A DNA stretch of 64,000 nucleotides. It comes from Chryseobacterium oleae (GTDB lineage: Bacteria; Bacteroidota; Bacteroidia; Flavobacteriales; Weeksellaceae). How positions within the stretch are numbered: the stretch's first letter is position 1; each line of letters starts with the position of its first letter. The notes below the pieces were generated by a model. That model was not told where the DNA came from. It made no database searches and saw only the letters and a program-made list of their open reading frames with translations. The stretch lies in assembly GCF_900115055.1 (NCBI RefSeq), contig NZ_FOVD01000006.1:1-64000 (forward strand), read 5' to 3'. Below, piece by piece: positions 24,483 through 33,469 of this stretch. A program made the translations under genes and the position numbers.

Positions 24483-25613
24483 TTAAAGTCTCTGTTTAAG
24501 AACCGGCACTATAGATTTTTTCCACTCATAAAAATCACCTGCCACAATATGTTCTCTTGCTACTTTCACAAGGTCTAAGTAAAAGGCAAGATTATGTACT
24601 GATGCGATCTGTTTCGCAAGATATTCTTTTGATACAAATAAATGGCGTAAGTATGCTTTCGAATATTCTCTGTCTACGTAGCTGGTTCCAAATTCGTCCA
24701 AAGGCGAAAAGTCCTGCTTCCATTTTTCATTTTTCATGTTCATTACCCCCTGCCATGTGAAAAGCATTGCATTTCTGGCATTTCTGGTAGGCATTACACA
24801 GTCCATCATATCAATTCCCAGACCAATGGATTCCAGGATATTCCAAGGAGTTCCTACACCCATAAGGTATCTCGGTTTCTCTTTTGGAAGAATATCGGTA
24901 ACCTCGTCGGTAATTCTGTACAGCTCTTCTTCAGGCTCACCAACGGAAAGTCCGCCGATTGCGTTTCCTTCAGCACCTGCTTCAGAAATTACTTCCGCTG
25001 AAATTTTTCTTAAATCCGAATAGGTAGAACCTTGAACAATGGGGAAAAATCTTTGCTTGTGACCGTATAATTCAGGATTTGCTTCATTCCAGTCGATGCA
25101 TCTTTTTAACCATCGGTGGGTCATTTCCATAGAAGCTTTTACCTCGTTGTATCCACTGGGATAAGCAACGCATTCGTCAAAAGCCATGAAAATATCCGCT
25201 CCGATCTGTCTCTGGATTTCCATAGACTTTTCAGGCGTAAACATGTGGTAGCTTCCGTCGATATGGGATTTGAATTTCACTCCTTCTTCAGACATTTTTC
25301 TGCTTTTGGAGAGTGAAAACACCTGAAAACCTCCTGAATCGGTAAGGATAGGTAGATCCCAGTTCATGAATTTATGCAATCCTCCAGCCTGTTCCATCGT
25401 GTCCATTGCAGGACGAAGATACAGGTGATAGGTATTTCCCAGGATGATCTGGGCTTTAATGTCTTCTTTTAATTCTCTCTGGTGAACTGTTTTTACACTT
25501 GCTACAGTTCCTACAGGCATAAAGATGGGCGTCTGGATCTTCCCGTGGTCTGTGGTGATCTCCCCCGCTCTTGCTTTTCCTTCAGAGGTTTTTTCTATAT
25601 TAAAAAATTTCAT
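24483..25613 (-). CDS. tgt: tRNA-guanine transglycosylase
   Basis: Tgt exchanges guanine-34 for preQ1 in tRNAs that read NAY codons. This 376-residue protein keeps the catalytic motifs: ILTDSGGFQVFSL with the general acid Asp, AIGGLSVGEP, and MDCVMPTRNARN with the nucleophilic Asp. The usual CxCxxC zinc ligands near the C-terminus are missing: the aligned segment reads FGTSYVDREYSKAYLRHL, with Gly, Ser and Asp in place of the three Cys. The His of the site (VHNLAFY) remains. The rest of the protein is intact. Confidence 0.95.
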   Translation of the reverse strand: MKFFNIEKTSEGKARAGEITTDHGKIQTPIFMPVGTVASVKTVHQRELKEDIKAQIILGNTYHLYLRPAMDTMEQAGGLHKFMNWDLPILTDSGGFQVFSLSKSRKMSEEGVKFKSHIDGSYHMFTPEKSMEIQRQIGADIFMAFDECVAYPSGYNEVKASMEMTHRWLKRCIDWNEANPELYGHKQRFFPIVQGSTYSDLRKISAEVISEAGAEGNAIGGLSVGEPEEELYRITDEVTDILPKEKPRYLMGVGTPWNILESIGLGIDMMDCVMPTRNARNAMLFTWQGVMNMKNEKWKQDFSPLDEFGTSYVDREYSKAYLRHLFVSKEYLAKQIASVHNLAFYLDLVKVAREHIVAGDFYEWKKSIVPVLKQRL

Positions 25614-25685
25614 TCGTCTATTCTTTTAATTCACCGCTTATAAACGATTCTGCTTTTAAAGACAGAACGCGTTTCCGCATCATAT

Positions 25686-26054
25686 TTATTTTTCTAAAAC
25701 GGGTGTAGGTAAAGTACCTTTCATTTTATCCTGAATATATTTTTCCGCTTTAGGATCTTTTTTTACTACTATTTTCTGCGCGTTGTCCGCAATATCTTTC
25801 ATTTTGTCTTTAATGACATAATATTTAAAGCTTTCTACAAAATCTTCAGATTTTACCTTGTGGGATTTAAGCACAAATCTTGTTCCCGCTTCCAGGTTTT
25901 TATTCTGATAGATCATGATGGCCTGATCTGTAAGGGCAAGATCAGCAAGGATCTCAGCCATAGCATCCGGCTCGATCAGATTTTTGGGCTTATCGATATA
26001 GTCGCCGCATGAGAACATGCAAAGCATAATGAAAATGAAGACCAGCTTTTTCAT
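25686..26054 (-). CDS. DUF4296 family lipoprotein
   Basis: This 122-residue lipoprotein has a short signal peptide and a lipobox ending MFSC, then a helical domain of the DUF4296 family (NLIEPDAMAEILADLALTDQ). Its function is unknown. The start ATG overlaps the stop of the upstream glycosyltransferase gene as ATGA (26051-26054), so the two are translationally coupled. The conserved link to tgt and lptF-type genes hints at an envelope role. Confidence 0.85.
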   Translation of the reverse strand: MKKLVFIFIMLCMFSCGDYIDKPKNLIEPDAMAEILADLALTDQAIMIYQNKNLEAGTRFVLKSHKVKSEDFVESFKYYVIKDKMKDIADNAQKIVVKKDPKAEKYIQDKMKGTLPTPVLEK

Positions 26055-26767
26055 AATCTGTTGATTATTGATTTCCACTTTAAATTTAAAACTCCGAATA
26101 CAGCTTCATGAATGATGCCACCGTTCATTTTACTTTCTCCTAAAATTCTGTTCGTAAATATAATAGGAACTTCTACAATTTTAAAACCTTTTTTAAAAGC
26201 ACGGAATTTCATTTCAATCTGAAAGCCGTATCCTTTAAGTTTTACATTATTCAGCCCAATTTCTTCAAGAACTTTTCTTGAGAAACAGACAAATCCTGCC
26301 GTAGTGTCATGAATAGGAAGTCCTAAAATAAACCTTACATATTTGGATGCAAAATAGGAAAGCAGCACACGGCCCATCGGCCAGTTCACTACATTCACTC
26401 CTTTTGAATAACGGGAACCTATCGCCATATCTGCATTCAGACAGGCTTCAAAAAGTTTCGGTAAATCACTTGGGTTGTGTGAAAAATCGGCATCCATTTC
26501 AAAAATGTAGTCGTATTTATTTTCTATGGCCCAAGTAAATCCATGGATATATGCCTTTCCCAAACCGTCTTTTGTATGTCTCACAGACATATGAAGATGA
26601 TGGGGAAATCTTTTCTGAAGGCCTCTTACTATTTCTGCTGTTCCGTCCGGGGAAGAGTCATCCACCACCAGAATATGAAAGTCATCTTCCAATGCAAAAA
26701 CCGCGGAAATAATATTTTCTATATTTTCCTTTTCGTTATAGGTAGGGATGATGACGAGTTTTTTCAT
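26051..26767 (-). CDS. Polyprenol-phosphate mannose synthase-like glycosyltransferase
   Basis: This 238-residue GT2 glycosyltransferase has the fold of dolichol/polyprenol phosphate mannosyltransferases. Motifs seen are VIIPTYNEKENIE, LVVDDSSPDGTAE, FEMDADFSHNP (DxD-like metal site) and SRYSKGV. It has no membrane segment at its end, so it likely works peripherally at the inner membrane. The start MKKLVIIP at 26767 is chosen because it begins the GT2 fold directly. The DUF4271 gene is divergent. Confidence 0.9.
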   Translation of the reverse strand: MKKLVIIPTYNEKENIENIISAVFALEDDFHILVVDDSSPDGTAEIVRGLQKRFPHHLHMSVRHTKDGLGKAYIHGFTWAIENKYDYIFEMDADFSHNPSDLPKLFEACLNADMAIGSRYSKGVNVVNWPMGRVLLSYFASKYVRFILGLPIHDTTAGFVCFSRKVLEEIGLNNVKLKGYGFQIEMKFRAFKKGFKIVEVPIIFTNRILGESKMNGGIIHEAVFGVLNLKWKSIINRL

Positions 26768-26821
26768 TTCAGTTTGCAAAGATAGTTTATTTAACCTTTT
26801 TATTTTATACAAAATAATCTA

Positions 26822-26829
26822 TAATTTTG
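26822..26829 (+). promoter_or_regulatory. -7 box of the DUF4271 gene
   Basis: TAATTTTG fits TAnnTTTG. If it is used, translation of the DUF4271 gene must begin downstream, which supports the TTG start at 26844 rather than an ATG at 26748. Confidence 0.45.
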
Positions 26830-26843
26830 CAAAAAATATTCCT

Positions 26844-27512
26844 TTGCCGTTATCACAAAACTTTATCAACCACGTAAGAATACCTGAGAACAATGACTGG
26901 GTAATCTTTATCCTGATAGGATGCATATTCCTGTATGTTTTCATGATGAATATCATAGAAAGAGATGCAAGCCTGAAAGACTTTTTGCTTCAGAAGTATT
27001 TTGATGCCAGCAACAACCTTCCGAGCTGGATTATCACGTCCTGTGTAACGGCTCTGACCCTTTCTGTGTTGCTTTCTCAATATATCCCTATCGTTCCGAA
27101 ATACATCGCCGATCTTCAGCTTATGGGATATCAGCTTAATAAATTCGGATATACATTATTGGCAGTCATATTTTTTTATGCCTCAAAATCTGCATTAGGC
27201 TTCTTATTTTATCAAAGTATAGGTGATGGCAGAAAATGGACTGTTTTTTATTTCACCTCCACCAAATTTTACTTCATTCTGTCATTTTTGTTAATAATTC
27301 TTTGTGTAACCCACTATTATTTCCCCGTAGACAGAAATAAAATATTTTTATACTATTTCGGATTCTTCGCATTTGTCGCGGTTTTCAAGATTTTCTTCTA
27401 TTTGTTTCACAAAAACAACATACTTCCCGAAAAATGGTATTATAAATTTTTGTATATTTGCACCCTCCAAATCGCACCTTTATTGTTGCTATGGAAGTTG
27501 TTATTTTTTTAA
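26844..27512 (+). CDS. DUF4271 family membrane protein
   Basis: This is a polytopic membrane protein of about 222 residues with roughly six hydrophobic segments, matching the Bacteroidota family DUF4271 of unknown function. The frame stays open back to 26748, but that would overlap the start of the divergent glycosyltransferase gene. A TTG at 26844 (then PLSQNFINHVRIPENNDW) fits the family start and the -7 box at 26822-26829. It lies 9 bp upstream of hemD, and the hemD promoter box falls inside its 3' end. Confidence 0.75.
   Translation: MPLSQNFINHVRIPENNDWVIFILIGCIFLYVFMMNIIERDASLKDFLLQKYFDASNNLPSWIITSCVTALTLSVLLSQYIPIVPKYIADLQLMGYQLNKFGYTLLAVIFFYASKSALGFLFYQSIGDGRKWTVFYFTSTKFYFILSFLLIILCVTHYYFPVDRNKIFLYYFGFFAFVAVFKIFFYLFHKNNILPEKWYYKFLYICTLQIAPLLLLWKLLFF
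27453..27460 (+). promoter_or_regulatory. Internal -7 box ahead of hemD
   Basis: TATATTTG matches the -7 consensus and lies inside the end of the DUF4271 gene, 61 nt before the hemD start, so hemD may have its own promoter. Confidence 0.4.
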
Positions 27513-27521
27513 TAAAAGTCA

Positions 27522-28265
27522 ATGATGAGAATAAAGTCTATATTGGTTTCTCAACCAGCGCCTAGTGAGTCTTCTCCATATCTGGATATAGCAAAGAAGG
27601 AAAAAATAAAGATTGATTTCCGCCCTTTCATCCACGTCGAAGGAGTTGACAACAAAGAACTCAGAACTCAGAAGATAGATCTGACGCAGTTTACTGGGAT
27701 TATTTTCACCAGCAAAAATGCAATAGATCATTACTTCAGACTTGCCGAAGAGCTGCGTTTCGCGGTTCCGGATACGATGAGATACATCTGCCAGTCTGAG
27801 GCGATTGCCAACTATCTTCAGAAACATATTGTTTATAGAAAGAGAAAGATCAGCTTTGGGGAGAAAAACTTCTCAGATCTTCTGCCTCTGTTCAAGAAAT
27901 TCCCTACAGAAAAATACCTTCTGCCGTCTTCAGATGTGCTGAGCCCGGATATCGTGAAAACGATGGAGACAGCTAATGTTGACTGGACCAGAGCCATCAT
28001 GTACAGAACCGTATGCAGCGATCTTACAGACATCAATGCTAAGGATTATGACATGCTGATCTTTTTCAGCCCACAGGGAATAAAATCTCTTCAACAGAAT
28101 TTCCCGGACTTCAAACAGGAGGAAACCAAGATCGGTGTTTTCGGAAACACTACTTTGGCAGCTGCAGAAGAAGCAGGCCTAAAAGTAGATCTGATGGCTC
28201 CTACAAAGGAAACTCCGTCTATGACCATGGCACTTGAAAAGTATATTAAAGCACTTCACAAATAG
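27522..28265 (+). CDS. hemD: Uroporphyrinogen-III synthase
   Basis: HemD closes hydroxymethylbilane into uroporphyrinogen III, the branch point to haem and sirohaem. The 247-residue protein has the two alpha/beta domains of the family, with GIIFTSKNAIDHYF in the first and DYDMLIFFSPQGIKSL in the second. The start codon is followed at once by a second ATG, and either may be used. It is 9 bp from the DUF4271 gene and ends at a terminator. Confidence 0.88.
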   Translation: MMRIKSILVSQPAPSESSPYLDIAKKEKIKIDFRPFIHVEGVDNKELRTQKIDLTQFTGIIFTSKNAIDHYFRLAEELRFAVPDTMRYICQSEAIANYLQKHIVYRKRKISFGEKNFSDLLPLFKKFPTEKYLLPSSDVLSPDIVKTMETANVDWTRAIMYRTVCSDLTDINAKDYDMLIFFSPQGIKSLQQNFPDFKQEETKIGVFGNTTLAAAEEAGLKVDLMAPTKETPSMTMALEKYIKALHK

Positions 28266-28287
28266 TCTTTAATACATAAGATAAAAA

Positions 28288-28325
28288 CGGCCGTCTTTTC
28301 AATACAGGAAAGATGGCTTTTTTTT
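28288..28325 (+). terminator. Terminator of hemD
   Basis: GCCGTCTTT (28290-28298) and AAAGATGGC (28309-28317) pair with one G-U, followed by an 8-nt T run. Confidence 0.75.
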
Positions 28326-28441
28326 ACCTAAATTTGAACAAGAATTAATATTGAATGAAACGTTACTGTAAATCGGTTCTCCGAAAAGAGAAAACAGATA
28401 AGTACGTTCCATCCGGCCCATTAAAAACTTAAAATATTCGG

Positions 28442-30487
28442 ATGAAAGCTCCACAGGCAAAAAAAATAGAAAAAATACTAGAAATACACGGCGACAGAAG
28501 AACTGATAATTACTTCTGGCTTAACGAAAGGGAAAATCCCGAAGTCATCCAATACCTTGAAGAGGAAAATGCTTACGAAGAGGTGATGATGAAAGACACT
28601 GAAGCTTTTCAGGAAGAACTTTTCGAAGAGATGAAAGCCCGCTACAAAAAAGACGACGAATCTCTCCCCTATTTCTTTAACGGATACTGGTACATTGTAC
28701 GCTACGAAGAAGGAAAAGAATATCCTATCTTCTGCAGAAAACACAAAAGTCTTGATAATGAAGAAGAAATAATAGTTGACGTCAATGTATTGGCAGAAGG
28801 CGAAACTTACTTTGAAGTAGGAAGCGTTGCCGTTTCTCCAAACAATGAACTGGTTTCTTTTTCATCAGACAATGTCAGCAGAAGAATCTACACGATCAAT
28901 TTCAAAAATCTTGTAACAGGAGAAGTTTTCGCTGATCAGATTCTGAACACGACAGGAAAAGCTGTCTGGGCGAATGACAATGAACACGTTTTTTATATCA
29001 GAAAAGATGAAAGTCTGCGTGCATTCCAGGTATACAGACATAAGCTGGGAACAGATGCTTCAGAGGACATCCTGATCTTCCACGAAGAGGATGATACTTT
29101 TGATGTGAATGTTTTCAAGACAAAATCAATGGAGTATATTTTCATTGCAAGCTCAAGTACGATTTCTGATGAACACAGATTTATCCCTTCCAACAATGTT
29201 TTTGCAGAATGGAAAATTATTCAGCCAAGAATAGATGATCTGGAATATTCTGTAGAACATTATGAAGATGAATTCTACATCATCACCAATGCAGACGATG
29301 CGACCAACTTCAAGATTGTAAAAACCAAGATTGACAACTGCGGAATGGAAAACTGGACAGATGTAATTCCACACCGCGCTGAAGTTCTGCTTGAAGGTTT
29401 CGAAATATTCAGAGATTATCTGGTTCTGGAAGAGAGAGAAGAAGGACTTCTTCAAATCAAGATCATTGATGAGAAAACCCAGGAATCCTACTATCTGCCT
29501 TTTTCTGATCCAACGTATACAACTTATATCGGAATCAATATGGAATTTGATACTGAGGTTCTCCGTTATGGCTATACATCACTAACGCAGCCAAGCTCAA
29601 CCTACGAGTACAACATGAAGGAGAAAACGACTCAACTTCTGAAACAACAGGAAGTACTGGGTGGAAAATTCCATGCTGAAAATTATGTATCGGAAAGAAT
29701 CTGGGCAGAATCAAGAGATGGAGAAACAAGAATCCCGATCTCACTGGTTTATCACAAAGACACTCAAAAATCTGCAGATACGCCTTTACTGTTATATGGT
29801 TATGGAAGCTACGGACATACAGTAGATGCCAGTTTCTCCAATGTAAGACTTTCTATTTTGGACAGAGGATTTATCTATGCCATCGCTCACATCCGTGGTG
29901 GAGAATACCTGGGAAGAGAATGGTATGAAGATGGAAAAATGCTCTTCAAGAAAAATACATTCTTCGATTTCATCGATGCAGGAAAGCATTTGATTAAGGA
30001 AAACTACACATCATCCAACCATATGTATGCAATGGGCGGAAGCGCCGGCGGACTTCTGGTAGGAGCTGTGGTTAATTATGAGCCTAAGCTTTTTAACGGA
30101 ATTGTAGCACAGGTTCCTTTCGTAGACGTGGTGACGACGATGCTGGATGAAACCATTCCATTGACAACCGGAGAATACGACGAATGGGGAAATCCGAATG
30201 ACAAGGAGTATTATGAGTATATGAAAGACTATTCGCCTTACGACAATGTAGAAGCGAAAGACTATCCTCATATGCTGATCACCACAGGTCTTCACGATTC
30301 TCAGGTTCAATACTGGGAACCGGCAAAATGGACGGCAAAAATGAGAGAGTTGAAAACTGATGACAATCTTTTATTATTCAAAACAGATATGAGCTCAGGC
30401 CACGGCGGAGCGAGCGGAAGATTTGAATCATTGAAAGAAGACGCGCTGGAATATGCGTTTCTGTTGAAAATAAATGATAATTTATAA
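28442..30487 (+). CDS. S9 family peptidase, oligopeptidase B-like
   Basis: This 681-residue serine peptidase has an N-terminal seven-bladed beta-propeller (about 70-400) and a C-terminal alpha/beta hydrolase domain. The catalytic Ser lies in MGGSAGGLL, the Asp in the TGLHDSQV segment and the His in SSGHGGASGR. The length and the GYGSYG and YAIAHIRGG motifs point to oligopeptidase B (PtrB), which cuts peptides after basic residues. No signal peptide is seen, so it is probably cytoplasmic. The next gene follows after 3 bp. Confidence 0.92.
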   Translation: MKAPQAKKIEKILEIHGDRRTDNYFWLNERENPEVIQYLEEENAYEEVMMKDTEAFQEELFEEMKARYKKDDESLPYFFNGYWYIVRYEEGKEYPIFCRKHKSLDNEEEIIVDVNVLAEGETYFEVGSVAVSPNNELVSFSSDNVSRRIYTINFKNLVTGEVFADQILNTTGKAVWANDNEHVFYIRKDESLRAFQVYRHKLGTDASEDILIFHEEDDTFDVNVFKTKSMEYIFIASSSTISDEHRFIPSNNVFAEWKIIQPRIDDLEYSVEHYEDEFYIITNADDATNFKIVKTKIDNCGMENWTDVIPHRAEVLLEGFEIFRDYLVLEEREEGLLQIKIIDEKTQESYYLPFSDPTYTTYIGINMEFDTEVLRYGYTSLTQPSSTYEYNMKEKTTQLLKQQEVLGGKFHAENYVSERIWAESRDGETRIPISLVYHKDTQKSADTPLLLYGYGSYGHTVDASFSNVRLSILDRGFIYAIAHIRGGEYLGREWYEDGKMLFKKNTFFDFIDAGKHLIKENYTSSNHMYAMGGSAGGLLVGAVVNYEPKLFNGIVAQVPFVDVVTTMLDETIPLTTGEYDEWGNPNDKEYYEYMKDYSPYDNVEAKDYPHMLITTGLHDSQVQYWEPAKWTAKMRELKTDDNLLLFKTDMSSGHGGASGRFESLKEDALEYAFLLKINDNL

Positions 30488-30490
30488 ATT

Positions 30491-30832
30491 ATGGTTAACG
30501 AAGGAGATTATTGGAAAAAAATAGAACAGTTCTTTGTAGATACTTTCGATACTGAAAAAAATCCACCGATTGAAACGCTTTTGTTTCTGATCGGGCTACA
30601 GGAACTTGGAAGCGGCCAACAAAAATATACAAAAGAAGACAAAGTAAATTTGATCCACATTGCAGTATGCAGATTACTCGAACCTTTCGGGTACTACAAA
30701 TTTACCCACTATGAAGACGGATGGCCACAATATGACAAACTGGAGGAGCTTCCGGAATTAAGACCCAACGAACAGTCTCTTCTGATGAAAAAAGCGATTA
30801 TACAGTATTTTCAGGAGGAAGAGTTGATTTGA
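30491..30832 (+). CDS. Conserved hypothetical protein
   Basis: No family was recognised for this acidic 113-residue cytoplasmic protein. It appears helical, with a well-formed core (PPIETLLFLIGLQELGSG, then HIAVCRLLEPFGYY) and no membrane segment. It begins 3 bp after the S9 peptidase stop and is probably cotranscribed with it. Its last codons and stop lie at the edge of a low-complexity inverted repeat that continues into the gap. Confidence 0.65.
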   Translation: MVNEGDYWKKIEQFFVDTFDTEKNPPIETLLFLIGLQELGSGQQKYTKEDKVNLIHIAVCRLLEPFGYYKFTHYEDGWPQYDKLEELPELRPNEQSLLMKKAIIQYFQEEELI

Positions 30833-31105
30833 TGTGCTGATTTGAGGATATGATGATGTGGTGATTAGGATAATGGACAAGGGTACAAATCTGAGGGTTC
30901 TATGAACAATCACATTATTTAAATTCAAATGCATGTGTACATATAAAATTCAATAGGGACGGGCTTTAGCCCGTCTTTTCTTTTATATAAAAAACAAAGG
31001 CTTCAGCCAAAACATAAAAAAGACAACATCTCCGGCTTTGTCCAATTTTCCAATTTCCCAATCATCTCATCAACACATCATCGCATCAACACATCATCAC
31101 ATCTC
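30829..31105. repeat. Compound inverted-arm element with central hairpin
   Basis: The left arm (30829-30870) is rich in GATGTG/GATGATG units; the right arm (about 31060-31105) is rich in the complement CACATCATC. Between them is a GC-rich hairpin GACGGGC/GCCCGTC (30958-30975), followed by a T-rich tract that could terminate rightward transcription, and a smaller GGCT/AGCC palindrome. The arms reach into the 3' ends of both convergent genes. Confidence 0.6.
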
Positions 31106-31574
31106 TCAGCTGTGTCAGCCCCGTTTTAAAACCTTCCTCAAAACCCATTTCCAATAGCTGTTTCATCGTTTCCTGAGAAGGAAAATGAATATTGACCGTT
31201 ACTTTCACTCCTTCTTCTATCCCTGTAAATCCGAACAGCCATTTGGCCTGTCCAAAATTCTCATTGATGTTTCCTTTTTCATCACAGAAAGAATCCAGCC
31301 CGTCAAAGCTTCGGTGTTCCATGATTTCGCCGTATTGAACCTGGGCATATGATTTCTCGCCGTTCGGACCTACCATTGCGTAATGCCAGATTCCACCTTC
31401 TTTAAAATCCTGGCTGACTGTTTCACATTTCCACGGTTTTGGACCCCACCATTGGTCCAGTAATTCAGATTGGGTAAAATAATCCCACACTTTTGAAACA
31501 TCTGCATCATAAACCGTCATGACATAAACACTGTTCGAGTCAAAATCTTTGTTAAAAACGATATTAGATTCCAT
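31086..31574 (-). CDS. SRPBCC (AHSA1-like) domain protein
   Basis: This 162-residue protein has the START-like SRPBCC fold of the activator of Hsp90 ATPase homologue family. Signatures are VWDYFTQSELLDQWWGPKPW, EGGIWHYAMVGPNG and the C-terminal GFKTGLTQL. Such proteins bind hydrophobic ligands; the ligand is unknown. The final codons (RDVMMC and the stop) are encoded by a GATGTG-type repeat, so the natural C-terminus may have been altered by that element. Confidence 0.85.
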   Translation of the reverse strand: MESNIVFNKDFDSNSVYVMTVYDADVSKVWDYFTQSELLDQWWGPKPWKCETVSQDFKEGGIWHYAMVGPNGEKSYAQVQYGEIMEHRSFDGLDSFCDEKGNINENFGQAKWLFGFTGIEEGVKVTVNIHFPSQETMKQLLEMGFEEGFKTGLTQLRDVMMC

Positions 31575-31776
31575 AAGTAATTATTTTTAACAAAGCTACC
31601 TAATTTCTCAGTTTGAAGGACTTTCCATAGGACAAGTAATTTAAAATTCATAAATAATTGTTAAAAAACTCACTTTTAAGAGAAATTAAACAATTTTTTG
31701 GCTCGTTTTTTGTTTATCAAGTCTTAAAATAATTAATTTTAACATTCACTTTTCCCAATATATATACAATTAAATA

Positions 31777-33324
31777 ATGAATAATAAATTCATCCCAATA
31801 ATTTCGGTGTTTATGACAATCTCACTGATTGTTTTTGTTACGCTCCAATTTTATTGGCTGAAAGGTTATTACGGTGCTCTGGAACAGGAATTCTCGAATA
31901 AAGTATACTCTGTTTTAGAAAATACTTCAAAAAATATTGAGGAAATTGAAGCTGATAAATACCTGAATCAAGGCTATAGTAATTTAAGAAACAACGTCAT
32001 TGCCAGCAAAGACCAACCTTCTTTAACCACCATCCAACAGGTAGAAGATTCCGGTACACAACGCCAGATCATCTATTCCAAAAATATTATATCAAAGACA
32101 CAGCTTCCGATCTCTCAAAAGGGGGACACTCTGAAGCTGACCACTTTATATACGGACAACGCTGCCTACAAGGTAAAAAAAGACACCACCAACCGGGAAC
32201 TTCTTACTTCAGAACTTAATACTGATATTGAAAACGGAGATTATGCGGTAAAGGAATTCGTAAAAGTAGTAGGAACCAACCTTCCGATCGGTAAAAGAGT
32301 GGATCCGAAAATTCTTGATTCGGTCATCGCAAAAGAGCTGAGAATAAAAGGGATCACTGCCAAGTTCGGATATGGAGTCATTGACCAGAATAACAAGCTC
32401 ACCAGTGTTGCCAATAAAGCATACAAAGAGAAAAAGGACAACAATACCTACACCTACCCTCTTTTCACCGATATAAAAAACCGGACTTTGTATAGTCTGG
32501 CTTTGGTGTTTCCTAAAAAAGAATACTCGCTGGCCATGAACAACTGGCCGATGCTTCTCGGAACTTTCCTTTCCTTACTGACTATTCTTGGAATTTATAT
32601 TATTTCCATTAATTATATGATGAGACAGAAGAAGCTCGCAGAAGTAAAGACAGATTTCATCAATAATATGTCTCACGAGTTTAAAACTCCGCTGGCAACG
32701 ATTTCTGTAGCTACAGATTCTTTGGCTAATGACAAGATCGCGACCAATCCTGAGAAGGTAAAATACTACTCGGAACTGATCAAGCAGGAAAATTTAAGGA
32801 TGAAGAAGCAGGTGGAAAATGTACTGAATATGTCTAAGCTTGAAAGAAATGAAGTAGAACTGTTCTTAAGAGAAACCAATGTACGTGAACTGATCAAGAG
32901 AACAACAGAATCATTTAATCTTATCGTAAAACAGAGAAACGGATCGCTGACCCAGGAATTCAATGCATCTAATTATACTTTTAAAATAGATGAATTCCAT
33001 ATCTCTAATATGCTGGTGAACCTGCTGGACAATGCCAATAAATATTCTCCTGAAGCGCCTGAAATTCATGTGAAGACAAGAAATGAAGGAAACTGGTACA
33101 TCATAGAAATTTCGGATAAAGGAATGGGAATGGAAACGGAGAACAGGACAAAAATATTTGAAAAATTCTTCAGAGAAGAAACCGGAAACATTCACAATGT
33201 AAAAGGACAGGGACTGGGACTTTCTTATGTAAAGAAAATTGCAGAACTGCATAAAGGGCAGATCATCGTAGACTCCCATAAAGGTAAGGGAAGTACGTTT
33301 ACGATCAAACTGCCGATAACATAA
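31777..33324 (+). CDS. Sensor histidine kinase
   Basis: This 515-residue two-component sensor has a transmembrane segment at 7-28, a periplasmic sensor region (about 30-255), a second segment (about 258-280), a dimerisation/phosphoacceptor domain with His300 (NNMSHEFKTPLATI) and an ATPase domain with NMLVNLLDNANKYS and GQGLGLSYV. It autophosphorylates and passes the phosphate to the response regulator 145 bp downstream. The signal is unknown. The His/Cys-rich metal locus downstream makes an envelope or metal signal possible. Confidence 0.93.
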   Translation: MNNKFIPIISVFMTISLIVFVTLQFYWLKGYYGALEQEFSNKVYSVLENTSKNIEEIEADKYLNQGYSNLRNNVIASKDQPSLTTIQQVEDSGTQRQIIYSKNIISKTQLPISQKGDTLKLTTLYTDNAAYKVKKDTTNRELLTSELNTDIENGDYAVKEFVKVVGTNLPIGKRVDPKILDSVIAKELRIKGITAKFGYGVIDQNNKLTSVANKAYKEKKDNNTYTYPLFTDIKNRTLYSLALVFPKKEYSLAMNNWPMLLGTFLSLLTILGIYIISINYMMRQKKLAEVKTDFINNMSHEFKTPLATISVATDSLANDKIATNPEKVKYYSELIKQENLRMKKQVENVLNMSKLERNEVELFLRETNVRELIKRTTESFNLIVKQRNGSLTQEFNASNYTFKIDEFHISNMLVNLLDNANKYSPEAPEIHVKTRNEGNWYIIEISDKGMGMETENRTKIFEKFFREETGNIHNVKGQGLGLSYVKKIAELHKGQIIVDSHKGKGSTFTIKLPIT

Positions 33325-33469
33325 ATGGCGAGCGTTGAATGATGGATGATAAGACAGATCAGTAATCATTCATCAATGATAACATATTGAACCAAATAAC
33401 AAAATATAGAAGATAGAGTGAGAACGTTCATTCTTAATTTTTAATCATTAATTTTTAATTATTAAAATC

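Noticed and set aside
26748..26843. ATG start for the DUF4271 gene at 26748
   Set aside because: It overlaps the start of the divergent glycosyltransferase gene and lies before the -7 box at 26822; a TTG start at 26844 fits better.
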